From Pseudomonadota bacterium (lineage in GTDB: Bacteria; Pseudomonadota; Gammaproteobacteria; Burkholderiales; Burkholderiaceae_B): 64,000 nt of DNA. Below the pieces are notes generated by a model, which was given only the letters and a program-made list of their open reading frames with translations, did not search any database and had not been told where the DNA came from. The stretch lies in assembly GCA_023387815.1 (NCBI GenBank), contig JAEWHK010000037.1:45258-109257 (forward strand), written 5' to 3'. Positions 9,101 to 16,519 of the stretch are shown here, piece after piece. Within the stretch, counting starts at the first letter, position 1; every line of letters begins with the position of its first letter. The position numbers were made by a program, and so were the translations under genes.

Positions 9101-9982
9101 GCGCTGGGCATCGGCTGCTGTGGTAGCCGCTTCACCCAGCATGTCGTAGCTGTAGCGGAAGCCCTCGGCTTCAAACTTGCGACTGTTGGCCAGGGCGGAA
9201 GAAATGGTCTGACCAGACACAAACTGTTCGCCCATCATGCGCATGGCCATGTTCACGCCCTGACGGATCAGCGGTTCGCCGCCTTTGGCAATCATGCGCG
9301 TGAGCGCTTTGGACAGATTCTGTTCGCTGTTGACGGCGACCAGTCTGCCGGTCAGCATCAGGCCCCACGTCGCGGCGTTGACAAACAGGGAGGGGGAACT
9401 GCCCATATGGGATTTCCAGTCGCCATGACTGATTTTGTCCCGGATCAATGCATCGCGCGTTGCCCTGTCTGGGATGCGAAGCAGTGCTTCAGCCAGACAC
9501 ATCAGGGCCACGCCTTCCTGGCTGGACAGGGCAAACTCCTGAATCAGACTTTCCACGCCGCCGCCGGGGCTCTTGTCTTTCAGTGATTTGACCAGTTTCA
9601 GAGCCAGTTCGCGCGTCTGTTCCGGTTTGACTATGGCTGCCTGATCCAGCAGCAAGGGGACACATTCCGGTTCGGGGCGGCGGTAGGCAGAGGTGATTGC
9701 CGCACGCAGCACCGATTGCGGCTGCACATCCTGACCGAACTCATAGAATGGCGGCTTGCGGCTGTCGCCGACCGGCACGACGGCGCTGTCGTTGTCGCTG
9801 CTGCCAGGCGTCAGGTGGCGCAATTCGTCTGGCGTCATACCGCGTTCAATCTGATCCAGGTAAGTCAGCAGCGCCTGCTTGTGCAGCCAATGGGGCGTAC
9901 AGTTCAGTTTATCTGCATGATATTGAAGGCGATTTTTCAGGTCCGGATCGACCTTGATGCCGAGCGTGGTAGTCGTAGCCAT
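6158..9982 (-). CDS. putA: Trifunctional proline utilisation protein PutA
   Basis: 1274 residues, the size of trifunctional PutA. It oxidises proline to pyrroline-5-carboxylate with FAD (passing electrons to ubiquinone) and then to glutamate with NAD+, and can act as DNA-binding repressor of its own gene. An N-terminal ribbon-helix-helix domain is visible (about residues 3-48, starting TTTTLGIKVDPDLKNRL). The proline dehydrogenase part includes GPGISIKLSALHPRYS and LMIRLVKGAYWD. The P5C dehydrogenase part has ISPWNFPLAIF, MFTGSTDVA, the glutamate loop AETGGQNA and the catalytic cysteine (about Cys913) in GQRCSALR. A C-terminal extension of about 230 residues is present, as in other long PutA proteins. 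TTG at 9988 is an alternative start; ATG 9982 is preferred. GGTTAACC palindromes lie upstream. Confidence 0.97.
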   Translation of the reverse strand: MATTTTLGIKVDPDLKNRLQYHADKLNCTPHWLHKQALLTYLDQIERGMTPDELRHLTPGSSDNDSAVVPVGDSRKPPFYEFGQDVQPQSVLRAAITSAYRRPEPECVPLLLDQAAIVKPEQTRELALKLVKSLKDKSPGGGVESLIQEFALSSQEGVALMCLAEALLRIPDRATRDALIRDKISHGDWKSHMGSSPSLFVNAATWGLMLTGRLVAVNSEQNLSKALTRMIAKGGEPLIRQGVNMAMRMMGEQFVSGQTISSALANSRKFEAEGFRYSYDMLGEAATTAADAQRYYESYEQAIHAIGKASGGRGIYEGPGISIKLSALHPRYSRAQRERVISELLPRLVSLTRLARSYDIGLNIDAEEADRLELSLDLLEALCATREFEGWNGIGFVIQAYQKRAPFVIDYVIDLGRRTRHRLMIRLVKGAYWDTEIKRAQLDGLEGYPVYTRKVYTDVSYLACARKLLAAPDAVYPQFATHNAQTLSAIYHLAGSNYYPGQYEFQCLHGMGEPLYSEVVGSKKLNRPCRIYAPVGTHETLLAYLVRRLLENGANTSFVNQIGDESIDINTLIANPIEVASAIQPLGAPHDKIPLPRDLYNIDGEPGRRNSSGIDLSNEHRLGSLAAALLNGATQPWLAAPTLYETSDDEDKAARRKPMLNPADHRDVVGEVIEATPEDVTQAVDAAVAMAPIWQATPVEDRAKALRRAAQLLESRMQPLLGLIVREAGKSLPNAIAEVREAVDFLRYYADQIEDNFSEDRHRPLGPVLCISPWNFPLAIFTGQVSAALAAGNTVLAKPAEQTPLIAAQAVAILHEAGIPKEAVQLLPGQGETVGDQLVSHPAIRGVMFTGSTDVARIIAGKLAGRLDNHGHPIPLIAETGGQNALIVDSSALAEQVVYDVLNSAFDSAGQRCSALRVLCIQEDAADHVLNMIKGAMKELSVGCPDLLSTDVGPVIDEQARQIIERHILKMRQSGHVVEQLPLDRTTEHGTFVSPAIIELNDISELEREVFGPVLHVIRYKRAELDALIDKINATGYGLTFGIHSRIDETIGRVCDRIHAGNIYVNRNIVGAVVGVQPFGGQGLSGTGPKAGGPLYLYRLLSEGNDDMPRGIDLPGLNPAGTALPGPTGETNVYRLVPRGTVLAWPASSDGARLQLEQILETGNRALFVEAPSVRDWVEAAVPADKRARVEYVAPEKVAQAAFDAAVFEGDGDTLRQLNLELAARKGPIIIAQGLQSDEVIHGQRYAVSGLVHEQSISTNTAAAGGNASLMTIA

Positions 9983-10049
9983 GTGCAACTCGAATGAGGG
10001 TTGGATGAATGACGTTGAGCGTACCGAATCCGATGAAAAAAGAATATTA

Positions 10050-10133
10050 GGGTTAACCCTTTTATAAGAGGGTTAACCAATGGATTTTAGGGAATTATTT
10101 TCGTTTGATTCTGGTGGGAAGTCGAGGTTAACC
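10050..10133. promoter_or_regulatory. Three GGTTAACC palindromes, candidate PutA operators
   Basis: The perfect palindrome GGTTAACC occurs at 10051-10058, 10071-10078 and 10126-10133. The first two are 20 bp apart, about two helical turns, and the first extends to GGGTTAACCC. They lie 69-150 bases upstream of the putA start, the last overlapping the ubiA stop codon. PutA has an N-terminal ribbon-helix-helix DNA-binding domain, and such proteins bind spaced palindromes, so autoregulation is the likely role. The E. coli PutA operator has a different core (GTTGCA), so this is inference. Confidence 0.5.
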
Positions 10134-11054
10134 CACGGTTTGCAACAGGGTGCCACCCAGCGAGCCTGCCACCAGCAGGCTGCCCGTCCAGATATTGGCG
10201 CGAAACAGCGCAAAACTACGATCCGGCTTTTGCAGATCAAAGGTGGAAAGCTGCCAGTAAAAGTGCGCGGCGATGGCCACCATGAACACATAGTACAGCC
10301 AGCCAAAGCCCAGCATGATGCCTGGGATGGTCCACAATACGACGGTCGCCGCATAAAAGCCAATCAGCCAGATCAGGCCCTGATCCCGGAAGCGCAGGGC
10401 GGTGGAGCGCAGACCCAGCTGTTCATCGTCCTTCATATCCGTGTAGGCGTAAATGGTGTCGTAGCCAATCTGCCAGGTCACCGCACCCATCCACATCAGG
10501 ACGGCGGCCAGCGGCACCGTGTTCTGAGTATCCGACCAGGCCATCAGCATCCCCCAGTTAAAGGCGATGCCAAGCACAAGCTGCGGCCAGTATGTGAAGC
10601 GCTTGCACAGAGGGTAAATGAAAACGAGCGGCACCAGGGCAAGCGCAAGCCAGCGGCTGTAGCTGTTGATGAAAAAGAGCAGCAGGGCGGCGACGGCCAG
10701 CTGGGCGATCAGAAAGGCAATGGCCTGCTTCAGGGTGATCTGTCCGCTGGTCAGAGGACGAAAGCGCGTGCGCTCAACATGTTTGTCAAAATTCCTATCG
10801 CAAATGTCATTGATGGTGCAGCCCACACTGCGCATCAGCAGGGCACCCAGACAGAACACGACAAAACGCAGCAGGGTAGGAATGCCATACTGCGCCTGAA
10901 TCAGCGCAGCAATGCAGGGTAAAAGTGTAAGCCAGGTGCCCACTGGGCGATCCAGACGACACAGGCGCGCATAAGGACGCCAGGACCGGGGCAGATAATG
11001 CTCTACCCAGTCATTGTGGCGGATGTCGTTCAGATCGGGGTTCGTGCTGGCCAT
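10128..11054 (-). CDS. ubiA: 4-hydroxybenzoate octaprenyltransferase UbiA
   Basis: 308-residue integral membrane prenyltransferase that attaches the polyprenyl chain to 4-hydroxybenzoate, the first membrane step of ubiquinone synthesis. Both Asp-rich magnesium/diphosphate motifs are visible: NDICDRNFD (about residues 82-90) followed by RTRFRPLTSG, and YTDMKDDEQLG (about 203-213). Around eight hydrophobic helices are apparent. The N-terminal PYARLCRLDRPVGTWL is typical of UbiA. It lies upstream of putA on the same strand, with 145 bases between. Divergent to msrC across 270 bases. The ATG at 11054 gives the usual family length. Confidence 0.96.
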   Translation of the reverse strand: MASTNPDLNDIRHNDWVEHYLPRSWRPYARLCRLDRPVGTWLTLLPCIAALIQAQYGIPTLLRFVVFCLGALLMRSVGCTINDICDRNFDKHVERTRFRPLTSGQITLKQAIAFLIAQLAVAALLLFFINSYSRWLALALVPLVFIYPLCKRFTYWPQLVLGIAFNWGMLMAWSDTQNTVPLAAVLMWMGAVTWQIGYDTIYAYTDMKDDEQLGLRSTALRFRDQGLIWLIGFYAATVVLWTIPGIMLGFGWLYYVFMVAIAAHFYWQLSTFDLQKPDRSFALFRANIWTGSLLVAGSLGGTLLQTVG

Positions 11055-11324
11055 AGGTGTAACAGAGTCGGGCTTGAGGTTTGTGTCGAGGCGACGAAAA
11101 AGGCAATTTTAAAGGTTTTGCCCGGTCGGGGCGACAATCGGGCGCGGACCGGGCAATTTCCGTGAGATCTTGTTGTGATCGGTCGAATTCTGTCTGGCTA
11201 TCTCCTGTTCAGGCATTTCCTTTCATGGCAGTCGTGATTTTGGCCTTAACGATTGATGCTTGTGGCTACAATCGTTTTTTCCCTTTTTGATTTCTCAACT
11301 TTTTTGTAAGTCAGGCCGCTACCC

Positions 11325-11813
11325 ATGTTCAGTTTCGACAATTCCCAGGGTTTTGAATCCGTTCCCGCCATGTACGACACCCTGGTCTCCCAGGCCCGTG
11401 CCCTGTTTGACGGGGAGCCGGATCAGATTGCCAATGCCGCGAACCTGGCTGCACTGGTCTATCACACGGTACCGGATCTGAACTGGGCGGGTTTCTACTT
11501 TTATGACGGTCGGGAACTTGTGCTGGGTCCCTTTCAGGGCAAAATCGCATGCGTGCGCATTGCTCTGGGCAAAGGTGTTTGCGGGACGGCGGCAGCCACG
11601 CGCGAAGCCCAATTGGTTCCTGATGTGAATGCGTTCCCAGGTCATATTGCATGCGATTCCGCCTCACGATCAGAAATCGTCATTCCCCTGTTTAAAGGCG
11701 ACGAACTCATTGGTGTGTGGGACGTGGACAGTCCGCGGCCTGAGCGCTTTACCGAAGAAGACAGAGCCGGCATGCAGGCGCTTTGTGATGTCTGGCTGAA
11801 GGCGCGCAAGTAA
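11325..11813 (+). CDS. msrC: Free methionine-(R)-sulfoxide reductase (GAF domain)
   Basis: 162-residue single GAF-domain protein of the fRMsr family, which reduces free L-methionine-R-sulfoxide using thioredoxin and protects against oxidative damage. Three cysteines fall at residues 76 (GKIACVRI), 86 (GKGVCGTA) and 110 (HIACDSASRSEI). Their 10- and 24-residue spacings match the catalytic and resolving cysteines known in E. coli fRMsr (84, 94, 118). NWAGFYF and ELIGVWDVDSP are further family marks. It stands alone, divergent from ubiA, followed by a 205-base leader of the antiporter gene. Confidence 0.92.
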   Translation: MFSFDNSQGFESVPAMYDTLVSQARALFDGEPDQIANAANLAALVYHTVPDLNWAGFYFYDGRELVLGPFQGKIACVRIALGKGVCGTAAATREAQLVPDVNAFPGHIACDSASRSEIVIPLFKGDELIGVWDVDSPRPERFTEEDRAGMQALCDVWLKARK

Positions 11814-12018
11814 ATATACGGGAGAATAACCGCCGGTTTGATGTATGCTCGCGCTGCGCAGTAAGCCGTCGTTATTGCGTGCGCCTGTGTCGCCAACGGC
11901 GAAGCTTGCGGTCTTGCACTACGCACAGACAAACCCTTATTTGGTGTTTACGAATTGAAATGCCATCAGCCTGTCCTTAAAATCCCCGCATCGAATTGAA
12001 TACCCATAAAGGATCAGA

Positions 12019-13323
12019 ATGCCCGGTCAGATTGAATTGATCGCAACGGTACTGTTTGCGATTGCCATTGTGCACACGTTTTCCGTGCCATTTTTTGCCC
12101 GCCGCGCGCATCGGGGCGGGCCGCATTCGGGTCTGTGGCATGCCTTTTCCGAGGTGGAGGCCGTGTTCGGCCTGTGGGCTGCCATCCTCATCATCTTTAT
12201 GGGCGTCACGGGCGGGCTGGACAGCGCTGTCAAGTACATGGACTCGCGCAACTTCACCGAGCCGCTGTTTGTTTTTGCCATTATGGTGGTGGCCGCCAGC
12301 CGGCCAATACTGGTGCTGGTCGGCAGCGTAGTCAGTTATCTGGCGCGCGTCATACCGCTGCCCACAGCAGTTGCCACTTTTCTGCTCACGCTGATCCTTG
12401 TGCCGCTGGCAGGCTCGTTCATTACTGAACCTGCTGCAATGACCTTGGCAGCGCTGCTGCTCAAGCGCGCGTTTTTCGATCACAGCAGCCACACCCGCTA
12501 CAAGTACATGACGGTAGGTGTTCTGTTCGTCAATGTTTCCATTGGCGGCGTTCTCACTTCCTATGCGGCGCCTCCAGTACTGATGGTCGCTCATTCCTTT
12601 GGCTGGGACACGCTTTACATGGCAACCCACTTCGGCTGGAAGGCTGCGCTGGCGGTCGTCATCAATGCCGGCGTCCTCACATTCCTGATGCGTCGGGAAC
12701 TGTTGATCGCGGGTGAACATGCCAAGGAACAGGCCAGAGCCGGTGGCGAAGCGCCTCGCGCAGCCATCCCCTGGGCCGTTATTCTGATTCATCTGGTATT
12801 TCTTGCCGGTATTGTGATTTTTTCTCACCATCCGGCCATTTTCATGGGGCTGATGATGCTCTTTGTGGGCTATTGCACGGCCTATGAACGTTATCAGGAC
12901 AGGCTCATGATCAAGGAAGCCCTCATGGTGGCCTTCTTTCTGGCTGGCCTCATTGTGCTGGGCGGTATGCAGCAATGGTGGCTGCAGGATCTGCTGGCCG
13001 GCCTGTCGCCTACGCTGCTGTACTGGGGTGCAACGGCGCTTACGGCCATCACCGACAACGCAGCACTCACCTATCTGGGTTCGCTGGTGGAAGGCACCAA
13101 CGAGGTCTGGCGGTATATGCTTGTTGCAGGGGCAGTCACAGGCGGCGGCCTGACCGTCATTGCGAATGCGCCCAATCCCGCGGGTTTTGCCATCCTTAAG
13201 GAATGTTTTCCGGATGAAGCCATTTCGCCCAAATATCTGTTCCTGGCGGCGCTGATACCCACGCTGGTCGCGGCGGCCATGTTTTTGCTGCCCGTGCAAC
13301 TTCTGGGAAATACCGGCTTGTAA
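12019..13323 (+). CDS. Putative Na+/H+ antiporter-like membrane protein (Na_H_antiport_3 type)
   Basis: 434-residue polytopic inner-membrane protein with about ten to twelve hydrophobic segments. It resembles the family annotated as putative Na+/H+ antiporter (formerly DUF1504). Features seen include an N-terminal SGLWHAFSEVEAVFGLW segment with acidic residues in a membrane setting, GSFITEPAAMTLAALLL, an ITDNAALTYLGSLVEG loop and ANAPNPAGFAIL near the C-terminus. The TEPAA and TDNAA motifs resemble the paired charged re-entrant elements of the ion-transporter superfamily. Transport activity is predicted for the family rather than shown here. The gene is monocistronic, with a 205-base leader, and fmdB follows after 88 bases. 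Confidence 0.8.
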   Translation: MPGQIELIATVLFAIAIVHTFSVPFFARRAHRGGPHSGLWHAFSEVEAVFGLWAAILIIFMGVTGGLDSAVKYMDSRNFTEPLFVFAIMVVAASRPILVLVGSVVSYLARVIPLPTAVATFLLTLILVPLAGSFITEPAAMTLAALLLKRAFFDHSSHTRYKYMTVGVLFVNVSIGGVLTSYAAPPVLMVAHSFGWDTLYMATHFGWKAALAVVINAGVLTFLMRRELLIAGEHAKEQARAGGEAPRAAIPWAVILIHLVFLAGIVIFSHHPAIFMGLMMLFVGYCTAYERYQDRLMIKEALMVAFFLAGLIVLGGMQQWWLQDLLAGLSPTLLYWGATALTAITDNAALTYLGSLVEGTNEVWRYMLVAGAVTGGGLTVIANAPNPAGFAILKECFPDEAISPKYLFLAALIPTLVAAAMFLLPVQLLGNTGL

Positions 13324-13411
13324 ATTGCGATAAAATAAGGGGTTAATTTGGGGATACGTCCCGCTATTGGCTTTCCCATTCACTTCCCCCTGATTTTTTT
13401 GCGAGTTCGTT

Positions 13412-13720
13412 GTGCCTATTTATGCATATAAATGCAGCGCCTGCGGCCATGCCAAAGATGTGCTGCAAAAAATGTCGGATGCACCGCTTTCCACCTGTCC
13501 AGAGTGCGGACAGGAAACGTTTTCCAAGCAGGTCACTGCTGCCGGTTTTCAGCTCAAAGGCTCCGGCTGGTATGTGACAGACTTCCGTGGCGGCGGTAAT
13601 CAGGGCAATACGGTCCAGGGTGCCGGCAAAAGCAAATCAGACAGCGGCTCAGATGCTGCTGCGCCGGCAGCGTCCGCGGCGGCCCCTGCCAAATCCACGT
13701 CTGAAGGCAGCGCGGCCTGA
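13412..13720 (+). CDS. FmdB-family zinc-ribbon protein
   Basis: 102-residue small protein with an N-terminal FmdB-type zinc ribbon: PIYAYKCSACGH, then STCPECGQ, giving two CxxC pairs (about residues 8-11 and 28-31) that should hold one zinc. The C-terminal half is Gly/Ser/Ala-rich and unstructured-looking. The family is often annotated as a regulatory protein, but its molecular function is not established. The start is GTG at 13412, giving the conserved MPIYAY beginning. It lies directly upstream of aspS, as commonly seen in betaproteobacteria. Confidence 0.9.
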   Translation: MPIYAYKCSACGHAKDVLQKMSDAPLSTCPECGQETFSKQVTAAGFQLKGSGWYVTDFRGGGNQGNTVQGAGKSKSDSGSDAAAPAASAAAPAKSTSEGSAA

Positions 13721-13812
13721 TCGTGTCGCCTCCTGGCGCAGTTGCACGGCCTGTGTGATCTGCGCCGGCCTCAGCATTTATTCAAAAGTTAAAGATTCTC
13801 GGAGCATTATTC

Positions 13813-15606
13813 ATGCGTACCTGCTATACCGGTCAAGTCAGCCTTGATCAGCTTGATCAAACTGTCACCCTTTTCGGCTGGGTCCATCGTCGCCGCGATC
13901 ACGGTGGCGTGATTTTTATCGATCTGCGCGATCGCGAGGGCATTGCCCAGATCGTGTTCGATCCCGATAATGAGCAGGCGTTTGCAATTGCAGAGAATCT
14001 GCGCAATGAATACTGCATCCGTGTCACCGGTCTGGTGCGTCGTCGCCCAGAGGGTACAGCCAACAAAGAACTGGTGTCCGGTGAGATTGAAGTCCTCTGC
14101 CGCGAAGTCGAGGTGCTCAATCCCTCCGTCACGCCTCCGTTCCAGCTCGACGACGAGAATCTGTCTGAAACCACAAGGCTGACGCACCGCGTTCTGGACC
14201 TGCGCCGTCCGCAGATGCAGCGCAACCTGATGCTGCGTTATCGCGTGTCCATTGAAGTGCGCAAATATCTGGACGGCCTGGGTTTTATTGATATTGAAAC
14301 GCCCATGCTCACCAAGAGCACACCAGAAGGCGCCCGCGACTATCTGGTGCCTTCACGCGTCCACGACGGCCAGTTTTTTGCCCTGCCGCAGTCTCCGCAG
14401 CTGTTCAAGCAGATGCTGATGGTGGCCGGCTTTGACCGTTACTATCAGATCGTCAAATGCTTCCGCGACGAAGACCTGCGCGCTGATCGTCAGCCCGAAT
14501 TTACCCAGATCGACTGCGAAACGTCCTTCCTGAATGAAGAGCAGATTCGCGAGATTTTTGAAGGCATGGTGCGTCACGTGTTCAAGGCAGTGCAGAACGT
14601 AGACCTCGATGCTCAGTTCCCCATCATGACCTGGGACGAAGCCATGCGGCGCTTCGGTTCCGACAAGCCCGACATGCGCGTGCTTCTGGAATTTACCGAA
14701 CTGACCGATGTCATGAAAGATGTTGATTTCAAAGTGTTTGCGACGGCTGCAACGCAACAGGGTGGCCGTGTGGTCGCACTGCGTGTTCCCGGCGGCGCGG
14801 CACTGTCACGCAAGGAAATTGACGATTACACCCAGTTTGTCAGTATCTATGGCGCCAAGGGTCTGGCGTGGATCAAGGTCAACGATCCTGCTGCGGGCCG
14901 CGACGGTTTGCAATCGCCCATCGTGAAAAATCTGCACGATGCAGCCATCAGCGAAATTCTGACACGCTCCGGTGCAGCGGCAGGCGACATCATCTTCTTT
15001 GGTGCCGACAAGGCCAAGATTGTGAACGACGCCATGGGCGCACTGCGCGTCAAACTCGGCCACAGTGATTTTGCCAAGTCTTCAGGTCTCTTCGAAGATA
15101 CCTGGAAACCGCTGTGGGTGGTGGACTTCCCCATGTTCGAATACGACGAAGAGGAAGGCCGCTATTTCGCTGCACACCATCCGTTCACCAGCCCCAAAGA
15201 CGGACACGAAGACTTTCTTACCACTGATCCATCCAAAGCCTATGCCAAGGCTTATGACCTGGTTCTGAATGGCTGGGAAGTGGGTGGCGGCTCGGTTCGT
15301 ATCCACCGAGAAGAAGTTCAGAGCAAGGTATTCCGCGCCCTGAATATCAGCAACGAAGAGGCACGTGCCAAATTCGGCTTCCTGCTGGATGCGCTGCAGT
15401 ACGGTGCGCCTCCGCACGGTGGTCTGGCTCTGGGTCTGGATCGTCTGGTTACCATGATGGCCGGCGCCGAATCCATTCGCGATGTGATCGCGTTCCCCAA
15501 AACCCAGCGGGCACAATGTCTGCTAACACAGGCACCATCACCTGTTGATGAGAAGCAATTGCGCGAATTGCATATTCGTCTGCGCAACAAAACCGTGGTG
15601 CAATAA
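13813..15606 (+). CDS. aspS: Aspartyl-tRNA synthetase
   Basis: 597-residue class II aminoacyl-tRNA synthetase that charges tRNA-Asp (in many betaproteobacteria also tRNA-Asn, for later amidation). Domains in order: OB-fold anticodon-binding domain (about 1-110, MRTCYTGQV, LFGWVHRRRDHGG), catalytic core with motif 1 and FIDIETPMLTKSTPEGARDY, motif 2 YYQIVKCFRDEDLRADRQPE, the bacterial GAD insertion (about 290-420), and motif 3 GGLALGLDRLVTMMAG. The length is normal. GGAG stands about 8 bases before the ATG. A strong terminator follows the stop. Confidence 0.98.
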   Translation: MRTCYTGQVSLDQLDQTVTLFGWVHRRRDHGGVIFIDLRDREGIAQIVFDPDNEQAFAIAENLRNEYCIRVTGLVRRRPEGTANKELVSGEIEVLCREVEVLNPSVTPPFQLDDENLSETTRLTHRVLDLRRPQMQRNLMLRYRVSIEVRKYLDGLGFIDIETPMLTKSTPEGARDYLVPSRVHDGQFFALPQSPQLFKQMLMVAGFDRYYQIVKCFRDEDLRADRQPEFTQIDCETSFLNEEQIREIFEGMVRHVFKAVQNVDLDAQFPIMTWDEAMRRFGSDKPDMRVLLEFTELTDVMKDVDFKVFATAATQQGGRVVALRVPGGAALSRKEIDDYTQFVSIYGAKGLAWIKVNDPAAGRDGLQSPIVKNLHDAAISEILTRSGAAAGDIIFFGADKAKIVNDAMGALRVKLGHSDFAKSSGLFEDTWKPLWVVDFPMFEYDEEEGRYFAAHHPFTSPKDGHEDFLTTDPSKAYAKAYDLVLNGWEVGGGSVRIHREEVQSKVFRALNISNEEARAKFGFLLDALQYGAPPHGGLALGLDRLVTMMAGAESIRDVIAFPKTQRAQCLLTQAPSPVDEKQLRELHIRLRNKTVVQ

Positions 15607-15620
15607 AACGGCAGCAAAGA

Positions 15621-15654
15621 AAAGCCAGAATTCATTGAGTTCTGGCTTTTTTTT
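15621..15654 (+). terminator. Rho-independent terminator after aspS
   Basis: A perfect 10-bp stem AAAGCCAGAA / TTCTGGCTTT (15621-15630 with 15640-15649), a 9-base loop and a run of eight T (15647-15654), beginning 14 bases after the aspS stop. The A-rich 5' arm would also give a U tract on the opposite strand. Confidence 0.9.
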
Positions 15655-15688
15655 CGGGCCTCGCTCAGAAGGTACCCATCCACAAGAC

Positions 15689-15694
15689 TATAAT
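15689..15694 (+). promoter_or_regulatory. Candidate -10 box of the bdhA-patatin operon
   Basis: A consensus TATAAT stands 22 bases before the bdhA start codon, just after the aspS terminator. No good -35 hexamer is visible at 16-18 bases upstream, so it may be activator-dependent. An AGGAGA ribosome-binding site follows at about 15705. Confidence 0.4.
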
Positions 15695-15716
15695 TTTGTT
15701 TTTCAGGAGAGAAAAA

Positions 15717-16514
15717 ATGACAACTGAAGTACAAACCTCATTGGCCGGGCAGGTCGCTCTGGTTACCGGTGCTGCAAGTGGCCTGGGTCGCGAAATCGCG
15801 GAAACGTATGCCAAAGCCGGTGCGGCAGTGGGCATTGCCGATCTGAATCTGGAAGGTGCCAACAAGGTGGCCGAGGAGATCAATGCAGCCGGTGGCAAGG
15901 CATTTGGCATTGCAATGGACGTTACCGATGAAGATCAGGTCAATCAGGGCGTCAACGCGCTGGTGGAAAAATTCGGCTCACTGGACATTCTGGTTTCCAA
16001 TGCAGGCATTCAGACCATTGAATCGATCGACAAATTCGATTTCAAAAAATGGAAAACCATGCTGGCCATTCATCTGGATGGCGCCTTTCTGACGACCAAG
16101 GCAGCCCTGCAGCATATGTACAAAGCCAAAAAAGGCGTGGTCATCTACATGGGTTCCGTGCACTCGCATGAAGCGTCAAAACTGAAGGCACCTTACGTGA
16201 CAGCCAAACACGGGTTGCTGGGTCTGGCACGTGTGCTGGCAAAAGAAGGTGCGCCTCACAACGTGCGGTCTCACGTCATTTGCCCGGGTTTTGTGCGCAC
16301 GCCTATTGTGGAAAAACAGATTCCTGAGCAGGCCAAAGAGCTGGGTATCAGCGAAGAAGACGTCGTGAAGAAAGTGATGCTGGCCGGCACCGTGGATGGC
16401 GAATTCACCACGCCCCAGGATATCGCCCAGACGGCATTGTTTCTGGCGGCATTCCCGAACAATGCGCTGACCGGCCAGTCTATTGTGGTCAGCCACGGCT
16501 GGTTCATGCAGTAA
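15717..16514 (+). CDS. bdhA: 3-hydroxybutyrate dehydrogenase (short-chain dehydrogenase)
   Basis: 265-residue NAD-dependent short-chain dehydrogenase that oxidises (R)-3-hydroxybutyrate to acetoacetate, used in breakdown of polyhydroxybutyrate. The cofactor motif TGAASGLG lies near residue 18, NAG near 97, the catalytic serine in MGSVHSHE and the YxxxK pair in YVTAKHG. The C-terminal HGWFMQ ending is characteristic of the bacterial 3-hydroxybutyrate dehydrogenases rather than of FabG. A TTG at 15696 in frame was rejected because AGGAGA directs initiation to ATG 15717. A patatin-like lipase gene follows after 5 bases, so both probably serve storage-polymer or lipid turnover. Confidence 0.88.
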   Translation: MTTEVQTSLAGQVALVTGAASGLGREIAETYAKAGAAVGIADLNLEGANKVAEEINAAGGKAFGIAMDVTDEDQVNQGVNALVEKFGSLDILVSNAGIQTIESIDKFDFKKWKTMLAIHLDGAFLTTKAALQHMYKAKKGVVIYMGSVHSHEASKLKAPYVTAKHGLLGLARVLAKEGAPHNVRSHVICPGFVRTPIVEKQIPEQAKELGISEEDVVKKVMLAGTVDGEFTTPQDIAQTALFLAAFPNNALTGQSIVVSHGWFMQ

Positions 16515-16519
16515 CCGTC

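Noticed and set aside
11081..11290. 69-codon open frame between ubiA and msrC
   Set aside because: No ribosome-binding site, no similarity; it spans the likely divergent promoter region.
11977..13383. 468-codon open frame antisense to the antiporter-like gene
   Set aside because: Its translation is rich in His/Gln/Arg, has no recognisable domain, and mirrors a clear polytopic membrane protein on the plus strand.
13587..13847. Open frame across fmdB and the aspS start
   Set aside because: Out of frame with both genes and Arg/Ala-rich; a shadow of fmdB.
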